Assembly (NCBI RefSeq): GCF_020532645.1
Contig: NZ_JAJAUZ010000046.1
Coordinates: forward strand, 1 to 61,358
DNA from: Streptomyces bambusae
GTDB taxonomy: Bacteria > Actinomycetota > Actinomycetes > Streptomycetales > Streptomycetaceae
Length of the DNA stretch: 61,358 nt
Reading direction: 5' to 3'
Of this stretch, positions 1-8,817 are shown one piece after another. A program made the translations under genes and the position numbers. Position 1 is the stretch's first letter. Each line of letters begins with the position of its first letter. The notes under the pieces are model-generated. The model saw only the letters and a program-made list of their open reading frames with translations, was not told the DNA's origin and made no database searches.

Positions 1-240
1 GCGCAGCCGCCCCAAGCGGGGTGGAGGTGCCCCGCCCGGCGCGCAGCCGCCCCAAGCGGGGTGGAGGTGCCCCGCCCGGCGCGCAGCCGCCCCAAGCGGG
101 GTGGAGGTGCCCCGCCCGGCGCGCAGCCGCCCCAAGCGGGGTGGAGGTGCCGCGCCCGGCGGGCAGCCGCCCCAAGCGGGGTGGAGGTGCCTCGCCCGGC
201 GGGCAACCGCCCCAAGCAGGGTGGAGGTGCCGTGCCCGGC
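1..240. repeat. 40-bp tandem repeat, six copies, entering from the window edge
   Basis: Six head-to-tail copies of a 40-bp unit that begins GCGCAGCCGCCCCAAGCGGG and ends GCCCGGC. The first three copies are identical; copies four to six carry a few substitutions each, and the array dissolves after about position 240. The array may continue to the left of the window. Because 40 is not a multiple of three the reading frame rotates from copy to copy, so the open frames seen here are by-products and not genes. Function unknown. Confidence 0.9.
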
Positions 241-815
241 GGGCGGCTGAACAAGCGGGGCGATTTGGCCCCGCCCCGGTGGCCGGCTGCGCCAGGCAGG
301 GGAGGTGCCGCGCCCGGCCGGCGGGCGACAGGAGCGAGGGGATGCCGCGCCCAGGGGCAGTCGGCGCGGTGGCCGGCCCGCCCTGGCTGACGGTCAGAAC
401 CGGCGCGGGCGAATTCCAGCCCCGCCGGCGATTGAGGCGCGGGTCCGGGTGGCGCCCGGGTTGCCTCCTCGGGGCGGAGCACGGGACGCGGCGGCGCCCG
501 GGGCGGGCCGGTGCTTGACCGATCAGGCCGGCGCCCCATAACGTCGGCCGGACCGACTCGCACGGCAAGAGAAGGAGGCGAGACCGGATGTCCACGCACT
601 CCGCTTCGTCCCGCCTCGCCCACCAGCTCGCCTGGGCCCCGGGCCGCGTCGCGCACGGCTGCTGACCAGCCGAGCCCCCCTTCACCGGCGTGCCCCGCAA
701 CATGCGCACCGCCGCCGGCCCCTCTCCCTTTCAGCATCGCCCGCGGCACCCCGCCATCCCGGCCGGCGTCCCGCGGCAACCGCGACCCCGCGGCACCGAA
801 ACGGAAAGCTCTCCC
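241..815. other. non-coding stretch between repeat array and xdhA
   Basis: No convincing gene. The first 250 bases look like further, strongly diverged copies or remnants of the 40-bp repeat (GAGGTGCCGCGCCCGGC recurs near 302). The rest is GC-rich sequence with open frames in several registers and no ribosome binding site before any of them. The promoter of the xdh operon should lie in its last 200 bases, but I see no clear -10/-35 pair. Confidence 0.6.
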
Positions 816-2342
816 ATGGCGACGACGTCACCCGGCTCCACCCGCCCCACCACACCTGCACGCATCACCGTCAACGGCACGGAAACCCCCCTCGCCCCGA
901 CGGCCCCCCACACCACCGTCCTCGACTTCCTGCGCGCCCGCGGCCTCACCGGCACCAAGGAAGGCTGCGCCGAAGGCGAGTGCGGTGCGTGTTCCGTCCT
1001 CGTGGCCCGCCCCGGCGTCGACAAGCCCACCGACTGGGTGGCCGTGAACGCCTGCCTCGTCCCGGTCGCCGCACTCGACGGCCAGGAGGTCGTCACCTCC
1101 GAGGGCCTCGCCACCGCCGGCGCCCCCGGCACGCCGCCCGCCCTGCACCCCGTACAGCAGGAGATGGCGGTCCGCGGCGGTTCCCAATGCGGCTACTGCA
1201 CACCGGGGTTCGTGTGCAGCATGGCCGCCGAGTACTACCGCCCCGACCGCTGCGCCCCCACCGCGCCGGCCGGCCCCGAGAGCGACCCGGGACACGACCC
1301 CGAGCACGGCCCCAACGGCTTCGACCTGCACGCCCTGAGCGGCAACCTCTGCCGCTGCACCGGCTACCGCCCCATCCGCGACGCCGCGTTCGCCGTCGGC
1401 GCGCCCGCCGGGGACGACGTACTGGCGCAGCGCCGCGAGCTGGCGCCGCCCGAGCCGGCCGCCACCGCCTACACGCAGGACGGCAGCTCGTTCCACCGCC
1501 CGGAGGACCTCGCCGGCGCACTGCGCCTGCTGGACGAACGGCCCGACGCGGTCGTCGTCGCCGGCAGCACCGACTGGGGCGTGGAAGTGAACATCCGCTC
1601 CCGCCGAGCCCCCTGCGTGATCGCCGTCGACCGGCTCCCCGAACTCCGCGCTCTGCGCGCCGAGCCGGATTCCGAAGACAGCCCCATCGAGATCGGCGCC
1701 GCCCTCACCCTCACCGAGATCGAGCGCCGCCTCGACGGCCAAGTACCGCTGCTGGCACAGTTGTTCCCGCAGTTCGCGTCCCGACTGATCCGCAACGGCG
1801 CGACCCTCGGCGGCAATCTCGGCACCGGCTCGCCCATCGGCGACAGCCCGCCGGTCCTGCTCGCACTGGAGGCGTCGGTCCTGCTCGCCGCCCCCGACGG
1901 CGAGCGCGAGGTCCCGCTGGCCGACTACTTCACCGGCTACCGGCAGAGCGTGCGCCGCTCCGGCGAGCTGATCCGCGCGATCCGCATCCCGCGCCCGCTG
2001 GCCCCGGTCACCGCCTTCCACAAGATCGCGAAACGCCGTTTCGACGACATCTCCAGCGTCGCCGTCGCCTACGCCCTCGACATCCGCGGCGGCACCGTCC
2101 GCAAGGCCCGCATCGGACTGGGCGGCGTGGCCGCCACCCCGATCCGCGCCCTCGCCGCCGAGGCCGCCCTCGAAGGCCGCCCCTGGTCACCGGAGACCGC
2201 CGAGAACGCCGCCCGGGTGCTGCGCACCGAGGGCACCCCGATGACCGACCACCGCGCCAGCGCCGAGTACCGCTCCGCGATGCTCGGCCAGAGCCTGCTG
2301 AAGCTGTACGCACAGACCACCTCCGAGGCGATGCCGTCATGA
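816..2342 (+). CDS. xdhA: xanthine dehydrogenase-type small subunit (2Fe-2S + FAD)
   Basis: Electron-transfer subunit of a molybdenum hydroxylase, 508 aa. The N-terminal ferredoxin-like domain has the plant-type 2Fe-2S cysteines (about C51, C56, C59, C80), and the second 2Fe-2S domain has Q-C-G-Y-C (C125, C128) and C-R-C (C179, C181). The second half is a FAD-binding/CO-dehydrogenase flavoprotein domain with the motif N-G-A-T-L-G-G-N-L-G-T. About 30 Asp/Pro-rich residues are inserted between the two C-terminal cysteine pairs. Start chosen at ATG 816, with GGAAAG 8 bases upstream; an upstream in-frame extension is Pro/Arg-rich and unlike the family. It overlaps xdhB by ATGA, so translation is probably coupled. 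Actual substrate (xanthine or another N-heterocycle) cannot be read from sequence. Confidence 0.93.
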   Translation: MATTSPGSTRPTTPARITVNGTETPLAPTAPHTTVLDFLRARGLTGTKEGCAEGECGACSVLVARPGVDKPTDWVAVNACLVPVAALDGQEVVTSEGLATAGAPGTPPALHPVQQEMAVRGGSQCGYCTPGFVCSMAAEYYRPDRCAPTAPAGPESDPGHDPEHGPNGFDLHALSGNLCRCTGYRPIRDAAFAVGAPAGDDVLAQRRELAPPEPAATAYTQDGSSFHRPEDLAGALRLLDERPDAVVVAGSTDWGVEVNIRSRRAPCVIAVDRLPELRALRAEPDSEDSPIEIGAALTLTEIERRLDGQVPLLAQLFPQFASRLIRNGATLGGNLGTGSPIGDSPPVLLALEASVLLAAPDGEREVPLADYFTGYRQSVRRSGELIRAIRIPRPLAPVTAFHKIAKRRFDDISSVAVAYALDIRGGTVRKARIGLGGVAATPIRALAAEAALEGRPWSPETAENAARVLRTEGTPMTDHRASAEYRSAMLGQSLLKLYAQTTSEAMPS

Positions 2343-4717
2343 GCCACCTGTCCCAGCGCCCCGAGCAGCCCGCCGTCGGCCTCCCGATCCCGCACGAGAG
2401 CGCCCGCCAGCACGTCACCGGCACCGCGCTCTACACCGGCGACCTCGTCCACCGCACCAAGGACGCCCTGCACGCCCACCCGGTGCAGGTCATGAAGGCC
2501 CGCGGCCGGATCACCGCCCTGCGCACCGCACCCGCCCTCGCCGTCCCCGGAGTCGTCCGCGTCCTGACCGCCGCCGACGTGCCCGGCGTCAACGACGCCG
2601 GCATGAAGCACGACGAACCGCTCTTCCCCGACGAGGTCATGTTCCACGGCCACGCGGTGGCCTGGGTGCTCGGAGAAACACTGGAAGCCGCCCGGCTCGG
2701 AGCTGCCGCCGTCGAGGTCGAACTCGACGAACTGCCCTCCGTCGTCACCCTCCGGGAGGCCATCGCCGCCGGCAGCTTCCACGGCGCCAGGCCCGAGATG
2801 GTCACCGGCGACGTCGAGGCAGGTTTCGCCGACTCCGCCCACGTGTTCACCGGCGAGTTCCAGTTCTCCGACCAGGAGCACTTCTACCTCGAAACGCACG
2901 CCGCGCTCGCCCACATCGACGAGGCCGAGCAGGTCTTCGTCCAGAGCAGCACCCAACACCCCAGCGAAACACAGGAGATCGTCGCCCACGTCCTCGGCCT
3001 GCACAGCCACGAGGTGACCGTGCAATGCCTGCGCATGGGCGGCGGATTCGGCGGCAAGGAGATGCAGCCGCACGGCTTCGCCGCCGTCGCCGCCCTCGGA
3101 GCCAAGCTCACCGGCCGCCCCGTACGGCTCCGGCTCACCCGCACCCAGGACCTGACGATGTCCGGCAAGCGCCACGGCTTCCACGCCGACTGGCGGATCG
3201 GCTTCGACGACCAGGGCCGCATCCAGGCTCTGGAAGCCACCCTGACCGCGGACGGCGGCTGGAGCCTGGACCTGTCCGAACCGGTCGTCGCCCGCGCCCT
3301 GTGCCACATCGACAACACCTACTGGATCCCCAACGCCCGTGTCACCGGACGCATCGCCAAGACCAACAAGGTCTCCAACACCGCCTTCCGCGGCTTCGGC
3401 GGCCCCCAGGGCATGCTGGTGATCGAGGACATCATGGGCCGCTGCGCCCCGCTCCTCGGCCTGGACCCGATGGAGCTGCGCGAGCGCAACTTCTACCGCC
3501 CGGGCCAGGCCACGCCGTACGGGCAGCCCGTCCGGCATCCCGAACGGATCTCCACCGTCTGGGAGCAGGTGAAGGCCGACGCCGCCCTCGCCGACCGCAC
3601 GCGCGAGATCGCCGCGTTCAACTCCGCGCACCCGCACACCAAAAGGGCCCTCGCGGTCACCGGCATCAAGTTCGGCATCTCGTTCAACCTCACCGCCTTC
3701 AACCAGGGCGGCGCGCTGGTCCTGATCTACAAGGACGGCTCGGTGCTCATCAACCACGGCGGCACCGAGATGGGCCAGGGCCTGCACACCAAGATGCTCC
3801 AGGTGGCCGCGACCACCCTCGGCATCCCCCTGCCCAAGGTGCGGCTCGCCCCGACGCGCACCGACAAGGTCCCCAACACCTCGGCCACCGCCGCCAGCGC
3901 CGGCGCCGACCTCAACGGCGCCGCCGTCAAGAACGCCTGCGAGCAGCTGCGCGAACGCCTGCTCCAGGTCGCCGCCACCCGACTGGGCGCCGCCGCCGCG
4001 GACGTACGCATCACCGACGGCACCGCCCGCGTCCTGGGCAGCGACGCCGAACTGCCCTGGGACGACCTGGTACGCACCGCCTACCTCCAGCGCGTCCAGC
4101 TGTCGGCCGCCGGCTTCTACCGGACCGAGGGCCTGCACTGGGACGCGAAGGGTTTCCGGGGCTCCCCGTTCAAGTACTTCTCGTACGGGGCCGCCGCGGC
4201 CGAGGTCGAGGTGGACGGATTCACCGGCGCCTACCGCATCCGGCGCGTCGACATCGTCCACGACGTCGGAGACAGCCTCTCCCCGCTGATCGACATCGGC
4301 CAGGTCGAGGGCGGTTTCGTGCAAGGCGCCGGCTGGCTGACCCTGGAGGACATGCGCTGGGACGCCGGCGACGGCCCGCACCGCGGCCGGCTGCTGACCC
4401 AGGCGGCGAGCACGTACAAACTGCCCAGCTTCTCCGAGATGCCGGAGGAGTTCCACGTCCGGCTGCTGCAGAACGCCACCGAGGAAGGCGCCGTGTACGG
4501 CTCCAAGGCGGTCGGCGAGCCCCCGCTGATGCTGGCGTTCTCCGTACGGGAAGCCCTGCGGCAGGCGGCGGCGGCCTTCGGACCGGCCGGAGTGAGCATC
4601 CACCTCGCCTCCCCGGCGACCCCGGAGGCCGTGTACTGGGCCGTCGAGGCGGCACGCAACGGGGGAGCGGCGACACCGGCCGAAGGCTCGCACCCTGCCG
4701 TGCCGAGCCGTGTCTGA
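2339..4717 (+). CDS. xdhB: xanthine dehydrogenase-type molybdopterin-binding large subunit
   Basis: Catalytic subunit, 792 aa, the normal length for separate Moco subunits. Visible family motifs: G-G-G-F-G-G-K-E near residue 234, R-G-F-G-G-P-Q-G near 351 (the conserved arginine next to the Moco), G-T-E-M-G-Q-G near 475, and G-S-K-A-V-G-E-P-P near 720, which carries the catalytic glutamate. It hydroxylates an aromatic heterocycle or aldehyde with water as oxygen source and passes electrons to the XdhA Fe-S/FAD chain. Start ATG overlaps the xdhA stop (ATGA). The end overlaps the GTG start of xdhC, so the three genes form one translationally coupled operon. Confidence 0.93.
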   Translation: MSHLSQRPEQPAVGLPIPHESARQHVTGTALYTGDLVHRTKDALHAHPVQVMKARGRITALRTAPALAVPGVVRVLTAADVPGVNDAGMKHDEPLFPDEVMFHGHAVAWVLGETLEAARLGAAAVEVELDELPSVVTLREAIAAGSFHGARPEMVTGDVEAGFADSAHVFTGEFQFSDQEHFYLETHAALAHIDEAEQVFVQSSTQHPSETQEIVAHVLGLHSHEVTVQCLRMGGGFGGKEMQPHGFAAVAALGAKLTGRPVRLRLTRTQDLTMSGKRHGFHADWRIGFDDQGRIQALEATLTADGGWSLDLSEPVVARALCHIDNTYWIPNARVTGRIAKTNKVSNTAFRGFGGPQGMLVIEDIMGRCAPLLGLDPMELRERNFYRPGQATPYGQPVRHPERISTVWEQVKADAALADRTREIAAFNSAHPHTKRALAVTGIKFGISFNLTAFNQGGALVLIYKDGSVLINHGGTEMGQGLHTKMLQVAATTLGIPLPKVRLAPTRTDKVPNTSATAASAGADLNGAAVKNACEQLRERLLQVAATRLGAAAADVRITDGTARVLGSDAELPWDDLVRTAYLQRVQLSAAGFYRTEGLHWDAKGFRGSPFKYFSYGAAAAEVEVDGFTGAYRIRRVDIVHDVGDSLSPLIDIGQVEGGFVQGAGWLTLEDMRWDAGDGPHRGRLLTQAASTYKLPSFSEMPEEFHVRLLQNATEEGAVYGSKAVGEPPLMLAFSVREALRQAAAAFGPAGVSIHLASPATPEAVYWAVEAARNGGAATPAEGSHPAVPSRV

Positions 4718-5528
4718 CATGAGCTGGGTCGCCGCCGTCGCACGGTTGCGGGCCCGCCGGGAAGCCGGCGTGCTCGCGACCGTCGCGACCGTCCGCGGCC
4801 ACGCGCCCCGCAAGGCCGGTGCCAAACTCGTCGTCGGCCGCACCGGGACCTGGGGCTCGATCGGCGGCGGCAACATCGAGGCCGTCGCGATCGACCGGGC
4901 CCGCGAGCTCATCGAAACCCCCGCAGCCGAACCCGAGTTGATGGACTTCGCGCTCAACGACAAGGTCGCCGGACGGCACGGCGTGCAGTGCTGTGGCGGA
5001 GCCGTCGGCGTCCTGCTCGAACCACTGCCCGTGGTCCCGGCCGTCGCCGTCTTCGGCGTCGGACACGTCGGCCTGGAACTGGCCCGCATCCTGGCCCGCC
5101 AGGACCTCGACCTCCACCTCGTCGACACCCGTCCCGACCAGCTCACCCCCGAACGGCTCGCCGTGCTCGCCGACGCCGTCGCACAGGTCCACGTCCACCA
5201 CACCCCGCTGCTCCCCGAGGAGGTCCTCGCCGGCCTGGCCCCCGGCACCCACGTCCTGATCATGACCCACGACCACGCCGAGGACGCGGCCCTGTGCGAC
5301 GCCGCCCTGCGCACCCCCGGCCTCGGCACGATCGGCCTGATCGGCTCGGCGGCCAAATGGGCCCGGTTCCGCCACCGTCTCACCACCGAAGGCGGCCACG
5401 ACCCCGCCACCGTCGACCGCATCACCACCCCCATCGGCCTGACCGGACTCACCGGCAAGGAACCCGCCACCATCGCCGTCGGCGTCGCCGCCGACCTCCT
5501 GCGGACCTTCGAACGGCAACGGGGGTGA
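4710..5528 (+). CDS. xdhC: XdhC/CoxI family Moco maturation factor
   Basis: 272 aa. The N-terminal XdhC/CoxI segment (residues 10-80, with G-S-I-G-G-G-N-I-E and H-G-V-Q-C-C-G-G) is followed by a Rossmann-type XdhC C-terminal domain (F-G-V-G-H-V-G near residue 118, then G-L-I-G-S-A-A-K-W). In characterised systems XdhC binds molybdenum cofactor, helps its sulfuration and inserts it into the large subunit. The GTG start at 4710 overlaps xdhB; ATG 4719 in the same frame is equally possible. Being third in the operon supports the role. Confidence 0.9.
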   Translation: MSDMSWVAAVARLRARREAGVLATVATVRGHAPRKAGAKLVVGRTGTWGSIGGGNIEAVAIDRARELIETPAAEPELMDFALNDKVAGRHGVQCCGGAVGVLLEPLPVVPAVAVFGVGHVGLELARILARQDLDLHLVDTRPDQLTPERLAVLADAVAQVHVHHTPLLPEEVLAGLAPGTHVLIMTHDHAEDAALCDAALRTPGLGTIGLIGSAAKWARFRHRLTTEGGHDPATVDRITTPIGLTGLTGKEPATIAVGVAADLLRTFERQRG

Positions 5529-5699
5529 ATTCCGCCCGGTCCGTGTGTTGTTGACCCGGCTCGGGACGGGTCCGGCAGGATGGCGGCGGGACCGTACGGC
5601 GGAACGTACGGCGGAGCGCACGGCGGGTACGCAGGGCCCCGGGCAGGGCAGGGCAGGGCGGGGCCCTGGCCCGGCGGCGGCAGGGCAGAGGGAGCGCGG

Positions 5700-6926
5700 A
5701 TGCGGAGCGGCGGTTCGGTTGCGGTGGTCGGCGGGAGCATCGCCGGCTGTGCGTTCGCCACGGTGGCGGCACGGGCGGGGGCGGACCGCGTCGTGGTCCT
5801 CGAACGCACCGCCGGCCGCCTCGCGGACCGGGGCTTCGGCCTGTGCATCCACAACGACCGGGCCGCCGAACTCGCGGCCGCCGCCACCCTGCCCCCGGGC
5901 ATCGCCGCCCACCGGCTCACCCGCCGCCAGTGGGTCGTGCGCGACGGCGCCTCCGCCACCGGGACGCTGTTCTGGGAGCAGCCGTTCCCCTTCCACTCCT
6001 ACCACTGGGGCCTGCTCTGGCAGGGCCTGCGCGACGCGACGCCGGACACCGTCGAATACCGGCAGGGCGCGGCCGTCACCGGCGTCACCGGCTCGGCGGA
6101 CCCCGCCGAGCGCCCCGAGGTACGGCTCGCCGACGGCACCGCCGAGCGCCCCGACCTCGTCATCGGCTCCGACGGCTACCGCTCCGTCGTCCGCGAAGCC
6201 GTCAGCACCGGCTCCCGCCCCCAGTACGCGGGATACGTCTGCTGGCGCGGCCACTTCGACGCCCGGCTCCTCGACGCCCTCGGCGCTGGCCCCTGGCCCG
6301 CCGACGCGGTCACCACCGTCTGCTTCCCCGGCGGCAGTTGCGTCGTCTACCGCATCCCCGGCCCGGCCGGCACCCGCGTCAACTGGGTCCTGTACGCGCC
6401 ACCCCCGGCGGACGGCACGCTGCGCCTGGACGATCCCACCAGCTTCCCGCCCGGCCGCCTCACCCCGGCCCTCGCCACCGGCCTCGCCGGACTCCTCGAC
6501 CGCGAGTTCCCGCCGTACTGGGGCCGCCTGCTCGCCCTCACCGCCCCCGAGGACACCGTCGTCCAGCCCATCTACGACCTGCAGACCCCCCGGACGGCCG
6601 CCGGCCGCGTCCTCCTCGCGGGCGACGCCGCCACCGTCGTGCGCCCCCACAACACGAGCGGCGTCGCCAAGGCGCTCCAGGACGCCACCGCCTTCGGCGC
6701 GGCCTGGCGCACCGCCCCCACCTGGGACGGCCTGACCACGGCCTACCACACCACCCGGACGCCCGCCGGCCATGCCCTGGTCTCGCTGGCCCGCCGCCTG
6801 GGCCGAGCCCAGGTGGAGCGGACCCCCGACTGGTCCACGCTCACCCCCGCCCGCGCCGAATCCTGGTGGCGCGACGTCCTGGCCGGGGTCCCGGACATCG
6901 GCGGCCAGACCCTGCCGGCGCCGTAG
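5700..6926 (+). CDS. FAD-dependent aromatic monooxygenase, dihydroxypyridine-hydroxylase-like
   Basis: 408 aa class A flavin monooxygenase. N-terminal Rossmann motif V-G-G-S-I-A-G (residues 8-14), a conserved E-R-T after the second strand, the mid-protein I-G-S-D-G-Y-R-S-V-V-R segment that binds FAD/NADPH, and the second FAD motif G-D-A-A-T-V-V-R-P-H near residue 308. The segments Y-A-G-Y-V-C-W-R-G and R-P-H-N-T-S-G-V-A-K-A resemble what I remember of 2,6-dihydroxypyridine 3-hydroxylase. Start ATG 5700 has GAGGGAG upstream; a longer frame from 5580 reads Gly-rich repeats and is rejected. It lies 171 bases after xdhC, in a gap with short repeats of CGTACGGCGGA. Its neighbours suggest a partner to the molybdenum hydroxylase in heterocycle breakdown, which is inference. 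Confidence 0.8.
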   Translation: MRSGGSVAVVGGSIAGCAFATVAARAGADRVVVLERTAGRLADRGFGLCIHNDRAAELAAAATLPPGIAAHRLTRRQWVVRDGASATGTLFWEQPFPFHSYHWGLLWQGLRDATPDTVEYRQGAAVTGVTGSADPAERPEVRLADGTAERPDLVIGSDGYRSVVREAVSTGSRPQYAGYVCWRGHFDARLLDALGAGPWPADAVTTVCFPGGSCVVYRIPGPAGTRVNWVLYAPPPADGTLRLDDPTSFPPGRLTPALATGLAGLLDREFPPYWGRLLALTAPEDTVVQPIYDLQTPRTAAGRVLLAGDAATVVRPHNTSGVAKALQDATAFGAAWRTAPTWDGLTTAYHTTRTPAGHALVSLARRLGRAQVERTPDWSTLTPARAESWWRDVLAGVPDIGGQTLPAP

Positions 6927-6944
6927 CCGGCAGGGTGCGGAGCA

Positions 6945-6969
6945 GGGGGCGGCGGAGACCGCCGCCCCC
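6945..6969. terminator. perfect GC hairpin between convergent genes
   Basis: GGGGGCGGCGG, loop AGA, CCGCCGCCCCC: an 11-bp perfect stem with a 3-nt loop in the 66 bases between two convergent genes. It can serve both strands. There is no U-tract, as is usual in streptomycetes. Confidence 0.8.
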
Positions 6970-6992
6970 GGCCCGGTGCGGCACCTCAGGGA

Positions 6993-8147
6993 CTACCGGC
7001 AGGCGACGGCCGGGTTGTCGTGGGTCATGGCGCAGGCCATGCGCTGGCCGCGGGTGGTGCCGTAGCGGGTGATCAGGGAGGTGCGGAAGCCGGCCCACTG
7101 GGCGCGGGTGTCCGCGATGGCAGCCTGGACGGCGGCGCTGAAGTTGGCCTCGATCTGGCCGCGGGGCGTGGTCGGGGCGGTGGCCTCACCGGTGAGCGGG
7201 TCGATGATCCCGTTGTCCTTGTTCAGGACGCTGTGGGTGATCCGCTTGCCGCAGCCCCACGGGTTGAGGCTGAAGCAGCCCGTCGAGAGGTCGGCCGGGA
7301 TGTCGGCGGCCGCCGGTGCGGGGGCGGCCAGCCGGAGGAACGGCGCCGCTCCGGTACGGGCCAGGCCCGGCGGGTTGGCGATGCCGATGGCGGACCGGCT
7401 GTCCGCCCGGTCGGCCCAGTTGCTGTGCGAGTAGAAGTCCTCGGTGCCGTGCAGCGCCCGGCCGAAGCCCTCGATGGCGTTGCACTTGCCGCGGCCCGTC
7501 ACGCCGAGCACGAACGTGCAGTCGGAGGACAGGTCGGTGGCGGCGGTGCTGACCGCGCCCGCGGCGTCCACCAGCGCGTCGGCCCGCTCCACACCACGGT
7601 TGAACTCGCCCTTGAGGTGCGCAATGCACGCCAGCAGTACGGAAGTGGCCTGCGCGCGGGTACGGGGGTAGCCGGCCGCGTTCAGGTAGTCGGCCCCGTC
7701 GCAGTGCGCGGCCTCGGTGAGGACCTGGTCCACGTCCGGTGCGCCGATGGCACCCATCGTGCCCTTGGCGCCCGCCAGTTGGCGGATGGAGCCGGGCTCG
7801 AAGCAGGTGCCTTCCGCACCCGGCGTGACACCGGGCGCACAGGCCAGCGCCGCACGCGTGATCCGCTCGTGCTCGGCGTTCTGCCCGAAGGTGTTGATGG
7901 TGCCGAAGTACTGCACGGGCGGGATGTCACGCCCGGGCTTCTTCGCCTTGGCCACGGACCCGGCGAACCTGGACGTGCCCTTGGCCGCCGTCCCCGTCTT
8001 CGAGGCGGCCGTCACCCCCGCCCGGGCCGGATCCGGCAGCGGCGCAGCCGCCGCCGACGTGGCGAGCCCCAGAAGCAGCGCGGTCGCCGCCACTCCCGCC
8101 GAGAACGTCGAGAGCACTGGCCTGCCCCGACGAAATGTCATCGTCAT
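6993..8147 (-). CDS. secreted CinY-like / Het-C-type putative hydrolase
   Basis: 384 aa. A clear signal peptide (basic start, hydrophobic stretch, A-A-A-A near residue 35). Mature protein motifs: A-E-H-E-R-I-T-R near residue 92 and A-L-H-G-T-E-D-F-Y-S-H-S-N-W at 231-244. The latter resembles the metal-binding helix of zinc-dependent phospholipase C and Het-C proteins (H233, D237, H241). It has five or more cysteines, consistent with disulfides outside the cell. The sequence resembles CinY-type proteins; the name comes from the cinnamycin cluster, but no lanthipeptide genes are nearby. A metal-dependent lipase or nuclease activity is inference. ATG 8141 is an alternative start. Confidence 0.7.
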   Translation of the reverse strand: MTMTFRRGRPVLSTFSAGVAATALLLGLATSAAAAPLPDPARAGVTAASKTGTAAKGTSRFAGSVAKAKKPGRDIPPVQYFGTINTFGQNAEHERITRAALACAPGVTPGAEGTCFEPGSIRQLAGAKGTMGAIGAPDVDQVLTEAAHCDGADYLNAAGYPRTRAQATSVLLACIAHLKGEFNRGVERADALVDAAGAVSTAATDLSSDCTFVLGVTGRGKCNAIEGFGRALHGTEDFYSHSNWADRADSRSAIGIANPPGLARTGAAPFLRLAAPAPAAADIPADLSTGCFSLNPWGCGKRITHSVLNKDNGIIDPLTGEATAPTTPRGQIEANFSAAVQAAIADTRAQWAGFRTSLITRYGTTRGQRMACAMTHDNPAVACR

Positions 8148-8201
8148 CCTGAATTTCCCCTGGTAGAGACCCAGGTACCCCCCTCGGGCACCGGGCCGGT
8201 C

Positions 8202-8224
8202 AAAATATAACTACCCTTCGGTAG
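8202..8224 (-). terminator. hairpin plus U-rich tract at the end of the GNAT gene
   Basis: On the minus strand CTACC-GAAG-GGTAG is followed by TTATATTTT. The stem overlaps the last codons and stop of the GNAT gene. This is one of very few AT-rich stretches in the window, and the same TATATT could also be a -10 element for the downstream cinY-like gene. Confidence 0.6.
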
Positions 8225-8741
8225 CAAGTTGGGGTGGGGCAAGCTCCAGCACGTAGAAGCAGCTGTCCCCGGTCGTGCGCACGCGTGCGAAACCGTTCTT
8301 CTCCAGGACGCGTCGCGAGCCGGTGTTGTCCAGGTCGGTCTCGGCGTCGATCGCGGTGACGCCGCCGTGCGCACGGCAGATCTCCACGAGTCCGGCCACC
8401 GCCTGCGCTCCGTACCCCCGCCCCCACTCGGCGCGGACCATTCCGTACCCGATGGTCACGCGGCCGGAGGCGTCCGGCGGCCGGTGGAAGCCGATCGTGC
8501 CGACGGTCAGCCCGTGGGAGCGCGGCACGATCCGGTACACGCCGAAGGGGGCCGGCGCCGCCGCAGCCGCGGTCAGCCGGTCGCCGGCCGGCGCGGAGTC
8601 GTCCTCGCGGGGGAAACCCGCGGCCCAGCGGTCCTGTGGCCCCGGCCGGTCGCACGCGACCCTCGACGCCTCGTCACCATCCATGGGCATCAACACGATG
8701 GCCCCGTCACCGCCCGGGCGCTCTCCGTTCGCAAGTGTCAC
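8211..8741 (-). CDS. GNAT family N-acetyltransferase (probably frameshifted at its N-terminus)
   Basis: GNAT fold recognised from V-G-T-I-G-F-H, then I-G-Y-G-M-V-R-A-E-W-G-R-G-Y-G-A-Q-A (acetyl-CoA pyrophosphate loop R-G-Y-G-A) and D-T-D-L-D-N-type N-T-G-S-R-R-V-L-E-K-N-G-F near the C-terminus. It resembles ribosomal-protein-type acetyltransferases that use acetyl-CoA on an amine. I placed the start at GTG 8741, giving 176 aa, because the acetyltransferase fold begins soon after; no Shine-Dalgarno sequence supports it. Upstream, coding-like sequence continues in another frame (see 8818-8928), so the native protein may have been longer. Substrate unknown. Confidence 0.6.
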   Translation of the reverse strand: MTLANGERPGGDGAIVLMPMDGDEASRVACDRPGPQDRWAAGFPREDDSAPAGDRLTAAAAAPAPFGVYRIVPRSHGLTVGTIGFHRPPDASGRVTIGYGMVRAEWGRGYGAQAVAGLVEICRAHGGVTAIDAETDLDNTGSRRVLEKNGFARVRTTGDSCFYVLELAPPQLATEG

Positions 8742-8817
8742 GTGGCCGGATTCAAGCACCCGCCCGGACGGGCCGACAAACGGGATTCCCCGGCTCCGCC
8801 ACTGCGCGGCCCGCTCC

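Noticed and set aside
1..240. CRISPR array
   Set aside because: Units are directly joined with no spacers, and no cas genes occur in the window.
1..520. Small basic proteins encoded in the 40-bp repeats
   Set aside because: Repeat period is not a multiple of three; open frames exist in all registers with no start signals.
2069..5959. Very long open frame on the minus strand opposite xdhBC
   Set aside because: It is antisense to three well-supported genes, with no domain and Gly/Ala/Val-rich composition typical of GC-rich shadow frames.
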